Below the pieces are notes generated by a model that had not been told where the DNA came from, did no database searches, and saw nothing but the letters and a program-made list of their open reading frames with translations. This document shows positions 51,908 to 60,027 of a stretch of 64,000 nucleotides of DNA, piece by piece. The DNA comes from Ilumatobacteraceae bacterium (GTDB taxonomy: Bacteria > Actinomycetota > Acidimicrobiia > Acidimicrobiales > Ilumatobacteraceae): positions 59,301 through 123,300 of the forward strand of contig JAHENF010000001.1 in assembly GCA_024643255.1 (NCBI GenBank), read 5' to 3'. Position 1 is the stretch's first letter, and each line of letters opens with the position of its first letter. Position numbers and translations under genes: made by a program.

Positions 51908-53190
51908 CGGGGGCCACCTGCCGGGCGGAAGCCGATCCGCAATTCCTTCAGCGCCCGCAGGAAGTAGTTGGGCGCGATCGTCAGATCGGTGTCGTCGAGG
52001 AACCACATCTCGTCCACCCGCCGAACCAACGCCTCGAAGCCGAAGAACAGTTCGCGGCGGGCAAGTGGCGCCCCCATGCAGAAGTGCGTGCCGAAGCCGA
52101 AGGCGAGATGCTTCCTGGCGTCGTCGCGGTCGAGGTCGAACCGTGCGGGTTGCTCGAAGGTCCGCTCGTCGCGATTGGCCGCGGCATAGCCGATCAGCAC
52201 GCTCGATCCGGCCGGGATGGTCACACCGTGCAACTGGACGTCGACGACGGCGGTGCGGGTGAGACGCTGCACGGGCGACTCGAGTCGGAGCACCTCTTCG
52301 ACGAGCGCGGGGAGATACGTGTCGGGATCGCTCTTGAGGCGATCCCACTGGTCGGGATGTTCGATCAACAATCGGACCCCGCCTGACAGCGCGTTGGTCG
52401 TCGTCTCCGAACCGCCGACGAAGGTGTCGGCCATCATCTCGGCGTGCAACTCCTCGTCGGTGAGGCAACGACCCCACTCCGGGATCGGCGTGTTGACGAG
52501 ATCCGAGAGCAGGGTGTCGTCGGGCTCGATCCGGAGCCGGTCGAAGATCGGCTGGAAGTAGTGCTGCGCCTCGATCTCCATCTCGGTCGACCAGACGACC
52601 TGCTCGGAGGTCTGCATCAGCCCGAGGCGTTGCACCCACGCATCGGTCCAGGCCTTGATCCGCCAGATGTCGTCCGGGTTGGCCCCCATCTGGACGCCGA
52701 TGACGATCAGGGGCAACGGCACGGCGAACTGGCTGACCCATTCGCACGTGCCGTCGTCGACGAACGCGTCGATCAACTCGTCGGCGACCCGGCCGATCTC
52801 GGGTTCCAACTCAGCGATGCGCTTCGGGCGGAACGCATGGTTGAACAGGTTGCGCATCTCGCGATGGTTGGGGTCGTCGCGTCCGGCGAGCGTCGGCGCC
52901 GGCACCCACCCCTTCTCCTCGTAGAGCGCGAGGATCTTCGGCGACATGGTGCGGCTGCGCTTGTTCGCCGTGCGCGAGTTGACGAAGCGTTCCGTGTCGG
53001 CCAGCACCGCACGGACATCGTCGTGGCGGGTGATCACGTAGCCCTGGAGTCGCTCGTCGAACCAGACGGGCGCATCGTCGCGCAGCGTGCGGTAGGCGCC
53101 GTACGGGCAGTCGTTGATCGCCGGGTCGAAGAAGTCGACGTCGGCGAGCGCGACGGGTTCGTCGATCGTCAGCTCGTCTGCATCCGACAT
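51904..53190 (-). CDS. Cytochrome P450
   Basis: A 428-residue P450 with the full set of motifs: DTFVGGSETTTNA in the I-helix, ALVEEVLRLESP in the K-helix, NRDERTFEQPARFDLDR and the heme loop LAFGFGTHFCMGAPLARREL. It resembles actinobacterial P450s of steroid, terpene or fatty acid oxidation; the substrate is unknown. ATG 53190 gives MSDADELTIDE. It is the first of three coupled P450-family genes and lies 62 bp downstream of an oxidoreductase gene on the same strand, which may be part of the same transcript. Confidence 0.93.
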   Translation of the reverse strand: MSDADELTIDEPVALADVDFFDPAINDCPYGAYRTLRDDAPVWFDERLQGYVITRHDDVRAVLADTERFVNSRTANKRSRTMSPKILALYEEKGWVPAPTLAGRDDPNHREMRNLFNHAFRPKRIAELEPEIGRVADELIDAFVDDGTCEWVSQFAVPLPLIVIGVQMGANPDDIWRIKAWTDAWVQRLGLMQTSEQVVWSTEMEIEAQHYFQPIFDRLRIEPDDTLLSDLVNTPIPEWGRCLTDEELHAEMMADTFVGGSETTTNALSGGVRLLIEHPDQWDRLKSDPDTYLPALVEEVLRLESPVQRLTRTAVVDVQLHGVTIPAGSSVLIGYAAANRDERTFEQPARFDLDRDDARKHLAFGFGTHFCMGAPLARRELFFGFEALVRRVDEMWFLDDTDLTIAPNYFLRALKELRIGFRPAGGPR

Positions 53191-53252
53191 CGTGAACCCC
53201 CAGTCCCCGCAGGGAGTGTAGAGACGCGCCGTGGTGATCTCGGCGTCGGAGA

Positions 53253-54305
53253 TCAGCGGCTGAACGCAGTCCCCCGACCGGCGATCAGCGGGAGGTCGAG
53301 GAACGTCTTGACGCCCGGGCCGGCGCCGACGACGTACGGGATCGCGTTGATCGCGTGCGCCGCTGTCGAGCCGAGGACATCGCGGTTCCACGAGTGCGGG
53401 AGCGTGAGGTGCATCTCGGGTTCGCCGGTGATCCTGATCGACCAGTCGCCGTGGGGCCAGTCGGGGGCGGCGTCGGCGTGCATCCGCCACACCGTCTCCT
53501 GATGCACGACGGCGCGCCCGGCCGTCATCGCTCGCCATTGCCACCGTTGTCCTGCGACGGTGCCGGCGGCGACCGTGCCGGCAGCGGTGGCCAGGTCGTC
53601 GGTCGCTACCCATGTCTCCATCTCGGAGGTGACCTCGTCGATGTGGGCCTCGATGCCGTCGGCCACCATTTGGACCGCCTCGGTGAAGAGTCCGTCGAGC
53701 CAGGTCCGATGGCGACCGGAGAGCGCCGCGAACTGCTCGGGCGTGCGGCCGAAGTTCATCATCTCGAACATGATCTCGGGTGACGGGTAGTACTGGAAGT
53801 TGCTGATCTCCTGGACGCCGATCTGGTCGATGCGCAGCGAGAGACCCGACATGAGCAACGGGAGGAGATCGCCGAACCACCCGGGGTTCGCGCCGGTGCC
53901 GTGGAACGCGACACCCCCGGCAGCGCACGCCTGCGACAAGCGGTCCATGACCTCGTCGCCGTACACCTTGGGGTACATGTAGCCGACGGTCGTGATCACG
54001 TGCTTGCCACTGGCGAGGAGGCGACAGAAGTTGTCGAGGTCGGCGCCGGGCCGGTCCCCGTACACGAGCGATGGCAACGGCATGTGCAGGACCACGTCGG
54101 CATCGAGGGCCACGATCTCGTCGACGTCGAGCGTCGCCGCGACGCCGAGGTCGGCGATGCCGGCGAGCGCACCGATGTCACGTCCGGCCTTGTCGGGGCT
54201 GTTGACGAGCAGTCCGACGATGTCCATGTCGGCGCGCGCCGCGACTGCAGCGATCGACGCGCGTCCCACGTTCCCGCTCCCCCACTGCACCACCTTGAAC
54301 GTCAT
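53253..54305 (-). CDS. DapB-like NAD(P)-dependent oxidoreductase
   Basis: A 350-residue protein with an N-terminal Rossmann domain of dihydrodipicolinate-reductase type (VVQWGSGNVGRASI at 5-18) and a C-terminal domain similar to 2,4-diaminopentanoate dehydrogenase. GKHVITTVGYMYP and GTGANPGWFGDLLP are typical of this group. Related proteins occur in actinobacterial gene sets with P450s and steroid or terpene catabolic genes, but the substrate is not known. ATG 54305 (MTFKVVQW). It lies just upstream of the three P450 genes and likely heads that operon. Confidence 0.85.
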   Translation of the reverse strand: MTFKVVQWGSGNVGRASIAAVAARADMDIVGLLVNSPDKAGRDIGALAGIADLGVAATLDVDEIVALDADVVLHMPLPSLVYGDRPGADLDNFCRLLASGKHVITTVGYMYPKVYGDEVMDRLSQACAAGGVAFHGTGANPGWFGDLLPLLMSGLSLRIDQIGVQEISNFQYYPSPEIMFEMMNFGRTPEQFAALSGRHRTWLDGLFTEAVQMVADGIEAHIDEVTSEMETWVATDDLATAAGTVAAGTVAGQRWQWRAMTAGRAVVHQETVWRMHADAAPDWPHGDWSIRITGEPEMHLTLPHSWNRDVLGSTAAHAINAIPYVVGAGPGVKTFLDLPLIAGRGTAFSR

Positions 54306-54326
54306 GGGACCAACGTAGGTGAGACG

Positions 54327-55268
54327 TCAACCGGCGAACGTCAGCGGCACGACCGTCTTGATGATCGGCGGACAGTCGGGACCGGTGCCGCATCCACCCG
54401 GGTCGTAGGCGACCAACTCGATCGGCCCGGGCGGGGCGTCGAGCGTGATCGTCACCTCGAAGCCGGCCCACGTTCCCCACGCTCCGGCGGTCACCGGTGC
54501 GACGCCGCCGATCTGTTGGCCGTTCGCCCAGACCTCGAGGGGGAACTGCGCCTCGTAGACGTCACCTTCACCGGTCACCGTGAAGGGGCTGCTCACGGTG
54601 GCGCCGTACGCAGGGCTGTCGATGATGACGCTGCCCGACAGCGCGCGGTCGACGTCCATCCTCGACTGGGGCTGATCGAGGACCAGACCCTCTCCGCCGA
54701 GGAACTCGATCGGACGGCCGTCCAGCCAGAACAGTGCTCGGTCGGCGTTGTCGAACTGGGTCGCGGTGAACACGACCTGGGCGACGCGCGCGGTCATCGA
54801 CAGCGAACCGCCGCCGCTCTCGAACTCGGAGCTCAGGTCGACCGTCGCCAGACCGTCGGCGAGGTTGACATCGAGCAGTTGCGTGCCCTCCGGCACGGCC
54901 GACACCAGCCCATCGGCCCGCTCGGCGTCGGTCGGGCCGGCGAGCAACTCGGTCATCGCTCCGCGCAGCACCGCCGGGCCTGCCACGAGGCGATGGACGA
55001 TCGCGAGGCGTTCTTCACGCAGGAAGTAGATCTTGACGTCGGTCATCGACGGCAATGTCGTGGTCGTGGATGGTTCCGGCGTCGTCACCGTCGTCGGGGC
55101 CGAGGGCGGCGCCGAGGTCGGAACCGGTGCATCACTCGTCGTGGCCACCGATTGGCTCGTCGACGGAGCCGATGACGCGGTCGACGTCGTGCCCGACTCG
55201 TTGCCCGAGCCGCACGAGGTCAATGCAACGAGGAACCCGACCGACAGCGCGAGGCGCAGCGACTTCAT
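54327..55268 (-). CDS. GerMN/Gmad2-domain lipoprotein
   Basis: A 313-residue exported lipoprotein: signal peptide with lipobox ending LTSC (Cys19), a Ser/Thr/Pro-rich linker (about 25-73), a GerMN domain (about 77-200; VKIYFLREERLAIVHR, GLVSAVPEGTQLLDVNL, VAQVVFTATQF) and a C-terminal Gmad2 immunoglobulin-like domain (about 213-313; VIIDSPAYGATVSSPFTVTG, FEVTITLD, ending VPLTFAG). Four C-terminal cysteine-containing turns include GGCGTGPDCPP. Likely anchored outside the membrane; function unknown. Preceded by a strong GGGAGG, which fixes ATG 55268. Divergent from the SARP regulator gene, 167 bp apart. Confidence 0.85.
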   Translation of the reverse strand: MKSLRLALSVGFLVALTSCGSGNESGTTSTASSAPSTSQSVATTSDAPVPTSAPPSAPTTVTTPEPSTTTTLPSMTDVKIYFLREERLAIVHRLVAGPAVLRGAMTELLAGPTDAERADGLVSAVPEGTQLLDVNLADGLATVDLSSEFESGGGSLSMTARVAQVVFTATQFDNADRALFWLDGRPIEFLGGEGLVLDQPQSRMDVDRALSGSVIIDSPAYGATVSSPFTVTGEGDVYEAQFPLEVWANGQQIGGVAPVTAGAWGTWAGFEVTITLDAPPGPIELVAYDPGGCGTGPDCPPIIKTVVPLTFAG

Positions 55269-55435
55269 CGCTCCTCCCTTCTGATCTCGATCATCACAGA
55301 AGGCTGTCCACAGCGCCAGAGCAGTACGTCACGGGGCCTGCGCCACGTGCTGCACCGGCGACGGCACCGTCTTGACCGCGACCGTCACCTGTGAGACCCT
55401 GATCGTGGCGGGCCGGGGGCACACGGAGGCACCGC

Positions 55436-56179
55436 GTGGAACAGTCGTCGTCTCAGGGAGTCGGATCGACCGTGGCCGCTGCCCGGCTCTCGCTCGAACT
55501 GCTCGGAGGATTTCGGCTGACGCGGCCCGACGGGGCGGGCGTCGATCTTGCAGCATCCGGCGAGCGGGTCCTGGCGTTCGTCGCGCTGCACGGACGACCG
55601 GTTCGGCGCTGCGTGGTCGCGGGTTCCCTCTGGCCCGAAAGCTCCGAGACGCGTTCGAGTGGTTCCCTGCGCTCGACGTTGTGGAGGATCAGCGAGTCCG
55701 CGCGATGCGCCGTCGATGCATCGGGGCCGAACCTGCGCCTGACGTCCGGAGTTGCCGTCGACGTCGATCAGCTCGTCGAGATCGCACACGACCTGGGACA
55801 TGGGATCGCGCCACCTGATGCCGTCTCGCTCATCGAACGGTTCGAGCACGACCTGCTTCCCGACTGGTACGACGAGTGGATCATCCTGCATCGCGAACGT
55901 TGGCGACAGATCAGACTGCACGCCCTCGAGTCGCTGGCCGACGTACTCCGCCGAGCGGGAGATTGCGCGATCGCCGCAGAGGCGGGCCTGGCCGCGCTGC
56001 GCGCCGACCCACTGCGCGAGACCGCTCACCGCGTCCTCATCCAGACGTATCTCTCCGAAGGAAACCGACCCGAGGCGCTCCGCCAATACCACGCGTACGA
56101 GATGGCGATGCGCGACGAACTGGGTCTGGCGCCGTCGTCGGAGATCGCCGCGCTGGCCGGCGTGGCCCCTGCCCGTTGA
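55436..56179 (+). CDS. SARP/AfsR-type transcriptional regulator (winged helix plus BTAD)
   Basis: A 247-residue regulator with an N-terminal OmpR-type winged helix (about 15-105; LELLGGFRLTRPDG, GSLWPESSETRSSGSLRSTLWRI) and a bacterial transcriptional activation domain of helical repeats (about 110-240; DVDQLVEIAHDL, WYDEWIILHRERW, HRVLIQTYLSEGNRPEALRQY). It is the short SARP form without an ATPase. SARPs activate clusters for secondary or specialised products. GTG 55436 is preceded by GGAGG. It stands 168 bp upstream of the papain-like protease gene and could activate it, which is inference. Confidence 0.87.
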   Translation: MEQSSSQGVGSTVAAARLSLELLGGFRLTRPDGAGVDLAASGERVLAFVALHGRPVRRCVVAGSLWPESSETRSSGSLRSTLWRISESARCAVDASGPNLRLTSGVAVDVDQLVEIAHDLGHGIAPPDAVSLIERFEHDLLPDWYDEWIILHRERWRQIRLHALESLADVLRRAGDCAIAAEAGLAALRADPLRETAHRVLIQTYLSEGNRPEALRQYHAYEMAMRDELGLAPSSEIAALAGVAPAR

Positions 56180-56347
56180 CCGCCGGCCACCGGTTCCCCG
56201 AGCCATCAGCGACCACCGTTCGTGTCGCCCTGATCACGCACCGTGACGCGAGCGCGACAGCGTGGTGACAGCGGTCCATCAGTCTCGGGGACACACATCG
56301 TGCGGTGGCCGACCTGGTCACCGGGCATCAACCGGAGGGAGGATGAC

Positions 56348-57466
56348 ATGGCAGAACCAGCCATGAAGCCAGTGGACCTGGACGAGGTGACCGCCAGCCT
56401 TGCGAGTGCGGGTCACCCGTGGGTGTCGGGCCAGACGTCGATGACGATCCTGACCGAGCAGGACCGCCGAATGCGCCTCGGGGTGGCGCTGCCGTCGGAG
56501 CCCGACACCGACCGCTTGATCGCGGCCGCGAGCGACCTGGCGTCGCCGACCGATGCGCTGTCGGCATCCTCGGTCGGAGCCCCTGCGTCATTCGACGCCC
56601 GCAACGTCGGAGGCGCCAACTACACGACGCCCGTCAAGGACCAGGGTTCGTGCGGTTCGTGCGTGGCGTTCGGCACGGTCGCCACGATGGAGACGACCGC
56701 CGCGTTCACGCGGGGCGCGCCCAACTTCGACCCTGACCTGTCCGAAGCGCATCTGTTCTACGTCCACGGCAAGAGCGATGGCGCGACGTGCGCCACCGGA
56801 TGGCTCCCGAGCCGGGCCTTCACGTTCTGCCAGAACGTCGGCGTCACCTTCGAGGACTACTTCCCGTACACGCCGGGCAACACGGGCGGCGCGAGCCTCA
56901 ACGCCGATTGGCCCAATCGCCTCGCTCGGGTCACCTCGTACAAGAACCTGACCGGCAATCCGGCTGCGATCAAGGAACACATCTCCACCCATGGAGCCGT
57001 GTCCGCCTGCTTCGTCGTGTACCAGGACTTCTTCAGCTACAGGACCGGGGTCTACCGGCACCTCACCGGCGCTTCCGCCGGCGGACACTGTGTGTCGCTG
57101 GTCGGCTACGACGATGCTCTGGGATGTTGGATCGCCAAGAACAGCTGGAGCACCGGCTGGGGCGATGGCGGGCACTTCAAGATCGGCTACGGACAGTGCG
57201 GCATCGAGACGTGGGAGGTCCACGGAGCCGACGCCGTGTCGCTGCGCATGTGGACCGGTCAGACCAAGGTCATCGGCTGCTATCACGCCAGTTCGGCTCG
57301 TAGCGGTTGGGTCTACGTGGAGAATCGAGGATGGCTGAAGGTGACCGCGGCGAACGACTCCGCTCACGAACTGATGCTCACCGATCTCGTCGCCTCGAAG
57401 GTCGGCAATCGTCCGGTCAACCTGTTCGAAAATGGCGGGACCGTCGAGATCTCGCACGTCTACTGA
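56348..57466 (+). CDS. Papain-like (C1A) cysteine protease with C-terminal extra domain
   Basis: A 372-residue peptidase. Residues 1-80 look like a short pro-region, 81-295 form the papain fold, and 306-372 an extra domain. Catalytic residues: Gln99, Cys105 in DQGSCGSCVAFG (the usual Trp after Cys is Val), His247 in GGHCVSLVGYD and Asn265 in AKNSWSTGWGDGG. There is no signal peptide. The last 67 residues resemble the next gene's product in the pattern W-x-Y...GW...VN-x(2)-E-x(2)-G. ATG 56348 is preceded by GGAGGGAGG, which fixes the start. The third gene of the cassette encodes a chagasin-type inhibitor of this peptidase class, so the pair probably works as enzyme and regulator. Confidence 0.88.
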   Translation: MAEPAMKPVDLDEVTASLASAGHPWVSGQTSMTILTEQDRRMRLGVALPSEPDTDRLIAAASDLASPTDALSASSVGAPASFDARNVGGANYTTPVKDQGSCGSCVAFGTVATMETTAAFTRGAPNFDPDLSEAHLFYVHGKSDGATCATGWLPSRAFTFCQNVGVTFEDYFPYTPGNTGGASLNADWPNRLARVTSYKNLTGNPAAIKEHISTHGAVSACFVVYQDFFSYRTGVYRHLTGASAGGHCVSLVGYDDALGCWIAKNSWSTGWGDGGHFKIGYGQCGIETWEVHGADAVSLRMWTGQTKVIGCYHASSARSGWVYVENRGWLKVTAANDSAHELMLTDLVASKVGNRPVNLFENGGTVEISHVY

Positions 57467-57479
57467 AGGAGGAAGCACG

Positions 57480-57893
57480 ATGACAACCAAGACACGACCC
57501 AGCGAAGCACCGGCGGAGACGGTGAACCGTCCGCGAGATCCGACGGCCGAGGAGCTCTCCATCGCACAAGGGGGAACCGGTGCGGCGGCAGCGGTGTCCG
57601 ACCTCGACCGACCGACGTTCGAGCCGCCCGGGAGCGCGGCCGGCGCGATGGCATCCGCCGCAGCCGCGGGCTGGCTGACGAACAAGCACGTGCTCATGCT
57701 CTGGCAGACGACCGCACCCACCGATGCCTGGGCGTACTACGACGGAGGCGTCGGTTGGAAGCGGTCGACCCAGGCCGGCGATGTGGCCGCCCGCGGCATG
57801 GGAGTGCTCACCGCCGGCGCACGCGCGAGCGGTGGCATCGTCAACGCCTACGAGGGAGCGGGCGGTGCCGTCGACGCGATCTATCTCTGGTGA
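57480..57893 (+). CDS. Small protein with leader-like N-terminus and protease-related C-terminal domain
   Basis: A 137-residue protein of no named family. The N-terminus has EELSIAQGG (24-32), resembling a double-glycine leader, then an Ala/Gly-rich stretch (33-65). The C-terminal part (69-137) shares with the protease's C-terminal domain the pattern W-x-Y, GW five or six residues later, VN-x(2)-E-x(2)-G near the end, and an aromatic last residue. It follows the protease gene by 13 bp with AAGGAGGAA as ribosome site and precedes the inhibitor gene by 12 bp. It could be the protease's natural substrate, a binding decoy or a delivered product. I am confident it is a gene, not of its function. 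Confidence 0.75.
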   Translation: MTTKTRPSEAPAETVNRPRDPTAEELSIAQGGTGAAAAVSDLDRPTFEPPGSAAGAMASAAAAGWLTNKHVLMLWQTTAPTDAWAYYDGGVGWKRSTQAGDVAARGMGVLTAGARASGGIVNAYEGAGGAVDAIYLW

Positions 57894-57905
57894 GCGACGC
57901 GATCC

Positions 57906-58256
57906 ATGAAGGTCGTCGACGTCACCGATCGAGGATCCGAACTCGAACTCGCAGCGGGCGAAACCTTCGAGGTACGGCTGTCGGACATCGCCGGCACCGG
58001 CTACCAGTGGGTGATCGTCGGTCAGCCCGACTCTGTCGAGTTGACCGACGAGGGCACGGCCGAAGGTGCAGACCCACTTCCCGGAGGTGAACGACTGCAT
58101 TCGTTCCGATTCGTCGCCAGCGGACCGACGCGCGGACGGATTGCGCTCGAGCTGCGTCGGTCCTGGGAGCGGGCCGAACCACCAGAGGACGCCTTCGAGG
58201 TCTTCGTGTCGACCGTGCCGGACGAGTCAGCGGTCGAAGACCGCGCGGACGAGTGA
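57906..58256 (+). CDS. Chagasin-family (I42) cysteine protease inhibitor
   Basis: A 116-residue immunoglobulin-like inhibitor. Chagasin-family loops are visible: ELAAGETFEVRL, the L4-type loop IAGTGYQWVI (29-38; NPTTGY-W in the family), HSFRFVASGPTRGRIAL, and LRRSWE (83-88) at the RPW-containing loop. This family blocks papain-like proteases by inserting three loops into the active-site cleft. No signal peptide, so it would act in the cytoplasm with the protease encoded two genes upstream. The last 30 bp overlap the convergent STAS gene. Confidence 0.82.
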   Translation: MKVVDVTDRGSELELAAGETFEVRLSDIAGTGYQWVIVGQPDSVELTDEGTAEGADPLPGGERLHSFRFVASGPTRGRIALELRRSWERAEPPEDAFEVFVSTVPDESAVEDRADE

Positions 58257-58547
58257 GGCATCGGAGATCTCCACCACACGTTCGGGTTCGAGCGCCACGA
58301 ACAGCTTCCCGCCACCGCTGCTGACCACTCCGGTCGCCGCTGCGAGCACCGCCATCGCGCCCTCGTCGACGAGCGTGACATGGCACAGGTCGATGATGAT
58401 CCGATCGACGCCCAGATCCAAAGCAGCGGTGAGGTCGGCATGGACGATCGGCGCGAGATGGCCATCGAACGATCCGTGCACGATCGCCAGGAATTCATCT
58501 CCGCAGACCATTGATCGATAGGTCGGTTCGCTCGCCCTGTCAGCCAT
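58227..58547 (-). CDS. STAS-domain protein with Glu at the phosphorylation site
   Basis: A 106-residue single STAS domain like anti-sigma-factor antagonists (SpoIIAA/RsbV). The core segment reads IIDLCHVTLVDEGAMAVL (51-68), aligned to DLSxVxxxDSSG of SpoIIAA. The normally phosphorylated Ser is Glu62, so the protein cannot be switched by serine phosphorylation and may be locked in a phospho-like state. No kinase or sigma factor gene is near. It lies 48 bp downstream of the DUF5995 gene and its 3' end overlaps the chagasin gene. Confidence 0.8.
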   Translation of the reverse strand: MADRASEPTYRSMVCGDEFLAIVHGSFDGHLAPIVHADLTAALDLGVDRIIIDLCHVTLVDEGAMAVLAAATGVVSSGGGKLFVALEPERVVEISDASLVRAVFDR

Positions 58548-58595
58548 TCGGATCGTCAGAATACGCGTCGACCACCCTGTCGGCGCGGTTCATCG

Positions 58596-59345
58596 TCATC
58601 GCGTCGAATGACCGGCGAGGATGTCGATGATCTCGGACGGGTGACGCTTCTCGGTCGCGCGGATCCCCAGCAGCCCCGTCGCCGCAAGCCTTCCCGGGCG
58701 TAGAATCCGTGACCCCAGTCGACTGACGCTCAGATCCTGATCGCGGATCCGTCGCGATGCAGTCTCGTGATCGTCCGAGGCGAGCGAGGTTGCGAACTGC
58801 CAGGCATCCCGACGTGCCCGAGCAATGCTGAAGTTGACGACCGCGCGGTCCGTGTCGCCGGTGACGTCATCGACGAACCGATAGAGCGGCGAGACACGGT
58901 TGAGACGATCCTGGACGGCCTTGACGAGTCCGGCCAGGATCTCGTTGATCTCCATGAAGTCGGCCTCGAGTTCGACGATCTCCGTTCCGGGAGCGACCGT
59001 TGCACACGCGATTCCGAGGTCGAGATTGATGTGGGCGTTCATGCCCAGGAGCAGATGTTGCAGCACGGTCGGTCGCCAGGTGCGCGCGGCCGAGAACGCC
59101 GTGTCCCACGAGTCGGTCGGTCGCTCACCGCGCCGGCTGAGCCGCACTGCTTCCAAGTACCGTCCGGCGAACGCTCTCGTCAGCGCGGCGAGGCGGTCTG
59201 GTGTCGCGAAGCTGCCGTCGGCCAGTCCACGTTCGATCGCCGTGGTCACACCGAGGTACATCGCCGCGAAGTAGCCGTTCGCGTCTCCACGATCACGCGC
59301 GTCCTCGACGACGGCGCGCATCTCGGAGACGAGTTCGTCGATCAT
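58596..59345 (-). CDS. DUF5995-family protein
   Basis: A 249-residue, mainly helical protein whose middle region has the DUF5995 signature HLLLGMNAHINLDLGIACA (residues about 97-115), with AFAGRYLEAV and YRFVDDVTGDTD around it. The Asn/His/Asp cluster in NAHINLD could form a metal or catalytic site. The family's function is unknown. It overlaps the start of the upstream HExxH gene's stop by 4 bp (59342-59345), so these two are coupled, and STAS follows 48 bp later. Confidence 0.75.
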   Translation of the reverse strand: MIDELVSEMRAVVEDARDRGDANGYFAAMYLGVTTAIERGLADGSFATPDRLAALTRAFAGRYLEAVRLSRRGERPTDSWDTAFSAARTWRPTVLQHLLLGMNAHINLDLGIACATVAPGTEIVELEADFMEINEILAGLVKAVQDRLNRVSPLYRFVDDVTGDTDRAVVNFSIARARRDAWQFATSLASDDHETASRRIRDQDLSVSRLGSRILRPGRLAATGLLGIRATEKRHPSEIIDILAGHSTR

Positions 59346-59932
59346 CCCGATCCCGGCAGACCCGGGAGTCGAGCGGCCACGACGTTCCCGTTGCTGTCAC
59401 GGAACTGCGCCTCGAACGCGTATGCCTCGGCTTCGAGTGGATTGCGGTGGTACGGGGTCGGCTGATCGATGTACTCCGGGAGCGCTCCCCCACCGTCGAG
59501 GTATCCGACACCGTAGGCCCGGGCGAAGCCGGTCTCGCCTCCGAGACGACGTGCCTGGTCGACGTGCACGAGTTCGTGGATCAGCTTGGTCAGATCGACA
59601 GGATCACGTTCATCGAGATCGTCGCGCCAGTAGATGGTGTTGCCGAACGTCATGGCGTAGACGGAGCCGCGTTCACTGAACCTGTTCGACGGCAGGCGAC
59701 ACCGTCGGCGGACCCGCACCTGACTCAGGTCGAGGTGCTCGAAGAGCGGATCGAGTCGTTCGATGGTCTCAGCGTCGAGGGGTCGGCTCGCACGACCGAT
59801 GTTGGCCATCTGCGCAGACCGCTTGGTCTCACGGAAGATGGTCACCCCCAACTCTGATCCGATCGGGACGGCGTTGCGCTTCCAGAGACCGAGTGCATCG
59901 ACGAGCGACCGTGTGGTCGACCACATGGACAT
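59342..59932 (-). CDS. HExxH-containing, DUF4157-like protein
   Basis: A 196-residue protein with a metallopeptidase-like HELVH (119-123) in LTKLIHELVHVDQARR. The order RPLDAETIERLDPLFEHLDLSQVRVRRR (50-77), AMTFGNTIYWRDDLD (93-107), HELVH resembles DUF4157 (eCIS core) domains, and PLEAEAYAFE follows. DUF4157 proteins are known from contractile injection loci and toxins, but none of the contractile apparatus genes are in this window. The gene is divergent from the TIR gene with 95 bp between them, and coupled to DUF5995. Confidence 0.7.
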   Translation of the reverse strand: MSMWSTTRSLVDALGLWKRNAVPIGSELGVTIFRETKRSAQMANIGRASRPLDAETIERLDPLFEHLDLSQVRVRRRCRLPSNRFSERGSVYAMTFGNTIYWRDDLDERDPVDLTKLIHELVHVDQARRLGGETGFARAYGVGYLDGGGALPEYIDQPTPYHRNPLEAEAYAFEAQFRDSNGNVVAARLPGLPGSG

Positions 59933-60027
59933 GTCACGATTCTGACACGCACGAACGCACGCTGTGGGAGTAATGTCACTCTTCGTCGCCTGACGGCAAG
60001 GAAGTGCACGTGCGAAGGGGGGTCCCG

